64,000 nucleotides of DNA. Source: Streptomyces angustmyceticus. GTDB taxonomy: Bacteria; Actinomycetota; Actinomycetes; Streptomycetales; Streptomycetaceae. Positions 54,853-64,000 of this stretch are shown piece by piece (position 1 is the first letter of the stretch; each line of letters starts with the position of its first letter). Location: assembly GCF_019933235.1 (NCBI RefSeq), contig NZ_CP082945.1, positions 2,108,001-2,172,000 on the forward strand, read 5' to 3'. Position numbers and translations under genes: made by a program. Under the pieces are notes generated by a model. It was given only the letters and a program-made list of their open reading frames with translations. It ran no database searches and was not told the DNA's origin.

Positions 54853-56019
54853 TCACCGATCGTCGCCGAACCAGTCGAGACAGAGCACCAGAGCATCATC
54901 CAGGGACTCCGCATCACGGTATTCGGCCACGTCGCGCAGCATGGCACGCGGCACCATCGCCGCCGGCAGCAGGCTCGTCGCGTGGATCGCCCGGGCGAGC
55001 GCCCGCTCGGCGTACCGCTCCCCCAGCGGCGACAGCGTCTCGTACACCCCGTCGCTCACGAAGATCAGCCGGTCCCCCGGGGCGACCGCGAACTCCTGCG
55101 GCACGTAGTGCGACTCCTCGAACATGCCCAGGGGCAGCTGGGCGTCGAGCACCACCCGCTCGATCGACTTCCCGCGCATCCGCCACAGCTGCGGCGAGCC
55201 CGCGTCGATGACCTGCGCCCGCCCCGACGCGCGCTCGATGCGCAGCATCAGCGTCGAGACATGGGACGCGCCCCGGTAGTGGTCGTGGACGGCCTGGTCG
55301 GCCAGCGCCGCCTGGTCCGCCAGGTCCACCCCCGCCCGGCGGGCGTTGCGCAGGGCGTTGACGGCGAGGTTGGTCAGCAGAGATGCCTCGATGCCCTCGC
55401 CCATGCCGTTGGTGACGGTGAGCAGCAGCTGGTCCGCGTCCGAGGTCCAGTCGAAGTTGTCGCCGTGCACGGCGTAGGCGGGCTCCAGCTGCGCCCCGAG
55501 GGCGAACCGCTCGTCGCAGTAGGCCCGGGCCGGCAGCAGCTGCCACTGCATCTCGGCGGCCAGGGTGAGGCGGCTGGCCCGGCGCGCGCGCTGGTAGAGG
55601 TCCGTGTCGCGCTCGGCGACGAGGATCTCGCGGCCGAGGAGGTCCGCCACGTACCGCAGCTCGTCGAGGACTTCCGGCGCGCCGCGGTCGCCCGGCAGCC
55701 TGACCGTCAGGATCCCGATCCGGTCACCGCGCACCGTCACCGGGAGGTGGTGGTCGGTCTCGTCCCCGCGCGGCACCTGCTGCTCGCGGGGCTCCTGGCT
55801 GCCCAGGGCCCGCCCCTCCGGACTGCCGGAGACGGGCAGCGACGTCACGCCGCTCTCCTCGGCGTCGCACGAGCGGAGCACCGTCCCGCCGTAGTCCGTC
55901 AGGAAGAGCCGCACCGCGCGGGCCCCGTAGGCGGCGGTGAGGACGTCCCGCAGGGTGGCGACGAGCGCGTGCGGTGCCGCGGCACGCAGGGCGCTCTCCG
56001 CTTCGAGGCGTGGGTTCAT
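54853..56019 (-). CDS. SpoIIE-type PP2C phosphatase (paralogue B)
   Basis: A 388-residue GAF-like/PP2C protein, very similar end to end to the one at 47242-48402: shared segments include AAPHALVxTLRxVLTAxYGA, LTLAAEMQWQLLPARA, QLEPAYAxHGDNxDW, NLAVNALRNARRAG and AGSPQLWRMRG. Metal positions: HGDNFDW, VTNGMGEG (Asn in place of the usual Asp), LIFVSDGVYETLS and LDDALVLCLDW. The change to TNG may weaken activity relative to paralogue A. It is divergent from an intact MarR gene. Confidence 0.9.
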   Translation of the reverse strand: MNPRLEAESALRAAAPHALVATLRDVLTAAYGARAVRLFLTDYGGTVLRSCDAEESGVTSLPVSGSPEGRALGSQEPREQQVPRGDETDHHLPVTVRGDRIGILTVRLPGDRGAPEVLDELRYVADLLGREILVAERDTDLYQRARRASRLTLAAEMQWQLLPARAYCDERFALGAQLEPAYAVHGDNFDWTSDADQLLLTVTNGMGEGIEASLLTNLAVNALRNARRAGVDLADQAALADQAVHDHYRGASHVSTLMLRIERASGRAQVIDAGSPQLWRMRGKSIERVVLDAQLPLGMFEESHYVPQEFAVAPGDRLIFVSDGVYETLSPLGERYAERALARAIHATSLLPAAMVPRAMLRDVAEYRDAESLDDALVLCLDWFGDDR

Positions 56020-56099
56020 GGTGTGGCGGACACCCTTCGTCCGGGCTCAAGGGCAGGGTCGGTCTGACAAGGGGACGCACAGGGTGACAGAGTGTTCGT

Positions 56100-56609
56100 G
56101 TGTCCCGTTTCACCGGTCGGCCCCATTCCCACGAGCGCGCGAGCGCGGCGGCCCTCGCGACTTCCGAGTTGCTCGAGGTGCTGTGGGGGCGCGGACAGGA
56201 AGCGGCACGCTCGGCGGAGGTCTCCCTCTCCCAGCTGCGCGCCCTGCTGGTGATCGAGCGCCGCGAGGGCACGAATCTGCGCACCCTGGCCGAGGCGCTG
56301 GGCTCGCGGCCGCCGGCGGTCAGCAGGCTCTGCGACCGTCTGGAGGCCATGGGCCTGGCCGAACGCGGCCCCAGCGCGACCAGCCGGCGCGAGGTCGAAC
56401 TCCGGCTGAGCCTGCGCGGCCGGGTGCTGCTGGAGCAGTACCGCGCGGCGCGCAGCCGGGAGGTCACCGCCACCCTCGACCGCATGGAACCCGCCGATGT
56501 CGCCCGGCTCGCGGCGGGCCTGGAGGCGTTCCACGCGGCATCCGCCCGGCTCGCCGCCGACCAGGAGGGCGCGGCCGCCCCGGGCGGCGACGTCGCCGAC
56601 AGCGCCTAG
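56100..56609 (+). CDS. MarR family regulator
   Basis: A 169-residue MarR protein with SLSQLRALLVIERREGTNLRTLAEALGSRPPAVSRLCDRLEAMGLAERGPSATSRREVELRLSLRGRVLL, covering the recognition helix and wing. The GTG at 56100 is 81 bp from the divergent SpoIIE gene, so the shared region is a likely operator. The same pair occurs, with this gene decayed, at 48.4 kb. No strong ribosome site. Confidence 0.88.
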   Translation: MSRFTGRPHSHERASAAALATSELLEVLWGRGQEAARSAEVSLSQLRALLVIERREGTNLRTLAEALGSRPPAVSRLCDRLEAMGLAERGPSATSRREVELRLSLRGRVLLEQYRAARSREVTATLDRMEPADVARLAAGLEAFHAASARLAADQEGAAAPGGDVADSA

Positions 56610-56761
56610 CACCGGCGCGGCCCCGCCGCTGCAGTGCCGGCGCGCCGCCGGGCGCCGCCCCGCCACAAGATCCGTCAACCGCATGCCCTCAGTATCCCGC
56701 CCTGGGAGGGCAGCGGGCGTGAGCCGGTGCCGCTGGGGGATTTCCGCCCTACGGTCGGGCC

Positions 56762-57685
56762 ATGGCCGACAACGTAAGTCTTCCTTCGACCCCCCTGGCG
56801 CGTGCCGAGCGCTTCGTCTGGCTGACCGCGCGGGTGCTCGAACAGCGGCTTTTCGCCTACCACTTCCTCGGCGGCGGCGCCGACCCGGTCGAGACCGCGC
56901 TCGCCGCGTACCGCAACGACGACGACGGCTTCGGGCACGCCCTGGAGCCCGACCTCCGCGGCCCGGCCAGCCAGCCGCTGCACACCGCCCACGCCCTGCG
57001 GGTCCTCGACCTGATCGGGCGCTGCGACGGCCGTCAGGTGGAGCGGATCTGCCGCTATCTGACGAAGATCTCCACCCCGGAGGGGGCGCTGCCCGCGGTG
57101 CACCCCTCGCAGCGCGGCTATCCGGCCGCGCCCTGGATCCCGGTGGCCGACGACCCGCCGAGCGCGCTGCTGGCCACCGGGCCCGTGGTGGGGGTGCTGC
57201 ACCGCAACGAGGTGTGGCACGCCTGGCTGTTCCGCGCCACGGACTACTGCTGGGCGGCCGTCGAGTCGCTGACCGGGACCCATCCGTACGAGGTCGAGGC
57301 GGCCCTGGCCTTCCTGGACGGCGCCCCGGACCGGCCGCGGGCCGCCGCGGCGGCGCAGCGGCTCGGCCGGCTGGTGCGCGAACAGCAGCTGGTGCTGCTG
57401 GACCCGGAGCGGGCCGCGGACGTCCCGGTGGCGCAGGGATACGCCCCCGGGGAGCACCACTTCGCGTACGACTTCGCCCCCGCGCCCGGTTCCCTGGCCC
57501 GCGACTGGTTCACCGACGAGGAGATGGACCGGGCGCTGGACCACCTCTCCGCGATCCAGCAGGAGGACGGCGGCTGGCCGGTCGCCTGGCGGGTGTGGGC
57601 GCCGGGGACGGCGCTGGAGAGCCGCCCGATGGTGACGCTCAAGGCGCTGCTGACCCTGCGGGCGTACGGGCGCCGCCTGTCCTGA
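56762..57685 (+). CDS. alpha/alpha-toroid (prenyltransferase/squalene cyclase-like) protein
   Basis: A 307-residue protein with repeated helical QEDGGW-type motifs: NDDDGFGHALEPDLRGPASQPLHTAHALRVLDL and HLSAIQQEDGGWPVAWRVWAPGTALESRPMVTLKALLTLRAYG. These fit the terpenoid cyclase/protein prenyltransferase toroid fold, but the DXDD or DDXXD catalytic motifs of true cyclases are absent. It is probably one of the conserved Streptomyces proteins of this fold without known activity. The ATG lies just after a weak GGCC; its stop is 3 bp from the azlD stop. Confidence 0.75.
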   Translation: MADNVSLPSTPLARAERFVWLTARVLEQRLFAYHFLGGGADPVETALAAYRNDDDGFGHALEPDLRGPASQPLHTAHALRVLDLIGRCDGRQVERICRYLTKISTPEGALPAVHPSQRGYPAAPWIPVADDPPSALLATGPVVGVLHRNEVWHAWLFRATDYCWAAVESLTGTHPYEVEAALAFLDGAPDRPRAAAAAQRLGRLVREQQLVLLDPERAADVPVAQGYAPGEHHFAYDFAPAPGSLARDWFTDEEMDRALDHLSAIQQEDGGWPVAWRVWAPGTALESRPMVTLKALLTLRAYGRRLS

Positions 57686-57688
57686 GCC

Positions 57689-57997
57689 TCACATCCCCAG
57701 GGCCCGCACCCCCGCGGTGACGGCCACGGCGACGCCGATGACCAGCAGGAACGGTGCCCGGAGCGCCAGCGCGAGGGCCGCGGCCGCCACCCCGGCGGCC
57801 TTGGCGTCGAGCACCAGGTGCGGGCCGTCGCCGAACGTCTGCTGCGCGGTGAGCGCGGCCAGCAGGGCGACCGGCAGCAGCGCGGCCAGCCGCTTGACGA
57901 GGGGGCGCTCCAGGACGCCGGCCGGCGCCGACAGGCCGAGGTACTTGACCAGGTAGCAGCCGGCGGCGGTGACGGCGATCGCGATCCAGACGGTCAT
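57689..57997 (-). CDS. azlD: AzlD branched-chain amino acid export subunit
   Basis: A 102-residue membrane protein, MTVWIAIAVTAAGCYLVKYLGLSAPAGVLERPLVKRLAALLPVALLAALTAQQTF, matching AzlD, the small partner of AzlC. The ATG follows GGAGG and overlaps the azlC stop by 4 nt. Confidence 0.92.
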   Translation of the reverse strand: MTVWIAIAVTAAGCYLVKYLGLSAPAGVLERPLVKRLAALLPVALLAALTAQQTFGDGPHLVLDAKAAGVAAAALALALRAPFLLVIGVAVAVTAGVRALGM

Positions 57998-58818
57998 GCC
58001 CGGTCCTCCCCGGTGGCGTCGCGGAGTTCGGCGGTCCCCTCCGGGCGCGCGGACGGTGCGGCGGCGGCCCGGACGGCCCCGCTCCCCGCCGCCCGCTCCC
58101 GTCGCCCCTGTACGAGGAGGACGGCGGGGGCGGCGAGCGCGGAGACCAGCACGGGGACTCCGGTGGGCAGCAGCGGCAGCGTGACCAGGACCAGCACCAC
58201 GGCGAGACCGGCCGCGGCCCGCTCGACACCGTCCTTCAGCATCGGCGCGAGCAGCGCCACGAAGACCGCGGGAGCGGCCGCGTCCAGCCCCCAGGCGTCG
58301 GTGTCGCCGAGCGCCCCGGCGCCCAGGGCGCCGATCAGGGTGGTGAGGTTCCACAGGGTGTAGAGGGTGAGCCCGGTGACGGTGAAGCCCAGCCGGGCGG
58401 TGCGCCGGTCGGGCTGGGCCAGGGCGACGGCGGAGGTCTCGTCGATGATCCAGTGGGCGGCGAGGGGCCTGATCCGTGCCCGGTAGCCGAGGACGGCGGA
58501 CAGCCGCAGCCCGTAGAAGGCGTTGCGGGCACCCAGGAAGAACGCGCCGGCCGCGGCGGTGAACGGGTTGCCGCCCGCCGCCAGCGCCCCGACCAGGGCG
58601 AACTGCGAGGCTCCGGTGAACACCAGCAGGCTCAGCGCGCAGGTCTGCAGGAGGCCGAGGCCGGCGCCGGCCGAGGTCACGCCGAAGGCGAATCCGGAGA
58701 GGCCGACGGCGACGCCGACGCCGAGCGCGTCCCTGACGACGGCGGAGTCGGGTTTCGCGGGCGGGGGCGGCGGCGCGGCGGCCCGCGGGGAGGTGCGTAT
58801 CTCTGTCTGTTCTGCCAC
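57994..58818 (-). CDS. azlC: AzlC branched-chain amino acid exporter
   Basis: A 274-residue inner-membrane protein with about seven helices: LGVGVAVGLSGFAFGVTSAGAGLGLLQTCALSLLVFTGASQFALVGAL and FFLGARNAFYGLRLSAVL (family hallmark), then HWIIDETSAVALAQ. With AzlD it exports branched-chain amino acids or analogues. Its Pro/Ala-rich N-terminal 28 residues and polar C-terminal 35 residues are extensions. It follows the AraC gene by 92 bp. Confidence 0.93.
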   Translation of the reverse strand: MAEQTEIRTSPRAAAPPPPPAKPDSAVVRDALGVGVAVGLSGFAFGVTSAGAGLGLLQTCALSLLVFTGASQFALVGALAAGGNPFTAAAGAFFLGARNAFYGLRLSAVLGYRARIRPLAAHWIIDETSAVALAQPDRRTARLGFTVTGLTLYTLWNLTTLIGALGAGALGDTDAWGLDAAAPAVFVALLAPMLKDGVERAAAGLAVVLVLVTLPLLPTGVPVLVSALAAPAVLLVQGRRERAAGSGAVRAAAAPSARPEGTAELRDATGEDRA

Positions 58819-58910
58819 GCCCCGGACGGTAGGGGCCCGCGGCCCCGGCGGTCTTGTACGTTCTTGCGCCGCGCGCCCCTGGATGACGCGCGGGGACGCC
58901 CCGGATGTGC

Positions 58911-59801
58911 CTATGCCGGCTCCCGGCCGGAGCGCTCCCTGCGGTACGCGCCGGGCGGCACCCCCACGATCCGGGTGAAGTGGCGGTTCAGGTGCGGCTG
59001 GTCGCTGAAGCCGACGGCGACGGCCGCCTCGGCGGGTGCGCTGCCCGCCTCCAGCAGCCGGCGGGCCCGGCGCACCCGGGCGTCGGTGAGCCAGGTGTGC
59101 GGCGGCATGCCATAGGCGCCGCGGAAGGCGCGCAGCAGGGCGAACGCGCTGGTCCCGAGCTCCCGCGCCAGTTGCTCCAGGGACGGCGGGTCGGTCATCC
59201 GCTCCTCCAGGACGGCCCGGGCGCGGGCGGCGGTCCGGGCCCCCGCGCTCCGGGGCGTGCGCACCGGGAGGGGACCTCCGTAGCGGCGCAGCAGCCGGGC
59301 CACGACGATCCGCAGCAGGCTGTCGGCTGCGAGGGCGTCACCGGCCTCGGCGGCCCGGTGGACCTCGGTGATCAGGTGGCCCAGGTGCGGGTCCTCGGCC
59401 ACCGTCTCGCCGAATCCCGGGGTGCCGCGCAGCCCCGTGATCTCCGCGGCTATCTCGGCGACGACCTCGGAGGAGGGGTAGAGCGTGGCGTAGGCCCAGC
59501 CCTCGGGGACGCCCGCCCGCGCGGTGTGCACCACCTCGGGGTTGAGCATGATGATGCCGCCCCGGCCGGCCCGGACGGTGCCCTGCCCGAGTCCCACCGC
59601 CTCCACTCCGGAGGTGACCGCGCAGACCACATAGCCGTCGTGGGCGTGCCGGGGGAAGGAGTGCCGGACGTACCGGGCGCGCAGCAGGTCCAGGCCGGGC
59701 AGCCCGGCGCAGCGCCAGTGGCGCGCCCACTCGCCGCGGGCCCGCGGCGTGGGGTCCGCCCCGGGCGCGCCGCCCTCGTGCTGTCCCCCCGTCGTGACCA
59801 T
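58911..59801 (-). CDS. AraC family regulator (cupin-type sensor domain), azlCD-linked
   Basis: A 296-residue regulator with an N-terminal AraC_binding cupin (HSFPRHAHDGYVVCAVTSGVEAV, IIMLNPEVVHTARAG) and a C-terminal double helix-turn-helix (LEQLARELGTSAFALLRAFRGAYGMPPHTWLTDARVRRARRLLEAGSAPAEAAVAVGFSDQPHLNRHFTRIVGVPPGAYRRE). This layout is common for local regulators of azlCD-type and LysE-type exporters. The ATG at 59801 lacks a clear ribosome site. Divergent from lhr. Confidence 0.9.
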   Translation of the reverse strand: MVTTGGQHEGGAPGADPTPRARGEWARHWRCAGLPGLDLLRARYVRHSFPRHAHDGYVVCAVTSGVEAVGLGQGTVRAGRGGIIMLNPEVVHTARAGVPEGWAYATLYPSSEVVAEIAAEITGLRGTPGFGETVAEDPHLGHLITEVHRAAEAGDALAADSLLRIVVARLLRRYGGPLPVRTPRSAGARTAARARAVLEERMTDPPSLEQLARELGTSAFALLRAFRGAYGMPPHTWLTDARVRRARRLLEAGSAPAEAAVAVGFSDQPHLNRHFTRIVGVPPGAYRRERSGREPA

Positions 59802-59934
59802 GGGCCCATTCTGCGGTCGTCCGGCGCGCGGCGGCCCGCGCGTCCGCAGCGTGGACGGCCGGGCGGGCTCCGGCCGGCGGGCGGCCGGGCGCGCGGCGGC
59901 CGCGTTGTCAGTGGTCCGGTGCACGATGGAGGAC

Positions 59935-64000
<4,066 letters not shown>

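Overview
The window is about 64 kb of a very GC-rich actinobacterial chromosome, almost certainly Streptomyces. The evidence is the codon use (G or C in nearly every third position, frequent GTG starts, long accidental antisense frames), the LexA and NrdR sites, and a gene order matching the S. coelicolor core: nrdJ-nrdR-lexA, a NIS siderophore set, hflX, rshA, dapF, miaA, miaB, gluR/gluK and gluABCD, recX-recA and lhr. No tRNA, rRNA, CRISPR, insertion sequence or phage gene was seen.

Layout. 1-1.7 kb: edge of a DUF4937 gene, a short coding relic and a TerD protein. 1.8-8.9 kb: a DNA precursor and damage hub. nrdR-nrdJ (B12-dependent ribonucleotide reductase and its repressor) is divergent from lexA, with paired NrdR boxes and a LexA box in one 547-bp region, followed by a DinG-like helicase. 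8.9-15 kb: a four-gene NRPS-independent siderophore operon (diaminobutyrate aminotransferase, two IucA/IucC synthetases, a GNAT acyltransferase). No decarboxylase, N-hydroxylase, transporter or iron box is visible. 15.2-30.5 kb: secreted lipoprotein protease, hflX, an M1 peptidase with a Lys/Pro/Ala tail, rshA, dapF, miaA, a dioxygenase-fold protein, miaB, DoxX, a lone TAXI binding protein and a cold-shock protein. 30.7-36.7 kb: two-component pair GluK/GluR, divergent from the glutamate-type ABC transporter gluABCD. 37-41 kb: flavin monooxygenase with a long low-complexity tail, a cysteine-dioxygenase-like cupin and a rhodanese, then a non-coding block with 21-bp and 34-bp tandem repeats. 41-45 kb: recX, recA with an SOS box inside its promoter, an AI-2E family membrane protein and a DUF3046 protein.

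45-56.6 kb is the most accessory-looking part: small membrane proteins, AraC and MarR regulators, and a dense set of partner-switching genes. It includes a complete stressosome-type operon (RsbR, RsbS, RsbT, an ATPase-phosphatase fusion and a SpoIIE phosphatase, all with overlapping ends), a separate STAS antagonist, an anti-sigma-type ATPase, and two paralogous SpoIIE phosphatases. One phosphatase paralogue is divergent from an intact MarR gene; the other sits at the same spacing from what looks like a decayed copy of that MarR gene. No sigma factor gene is present. 56.7-64 kb: a toroid-fold protein, AraC-azlC-azlD and the 5' 4 kb of lhr.

Themes: DNA damage and nucleotide supply (nrdRJ, lexA, dinG, recA, recX, lhr), tRNA and ribosome maintenance (miaA, miaB, hflX), stringent response (rshA), glutamate sensing and uptake, and post-translational stress signalling (stressosome). 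The least explained items are the reduced siderophore operon, the stressosome with duplicated phosphatase modules, and the repeat-rich spacers at 40.4-40.9 and 45.0-45.2 kb.
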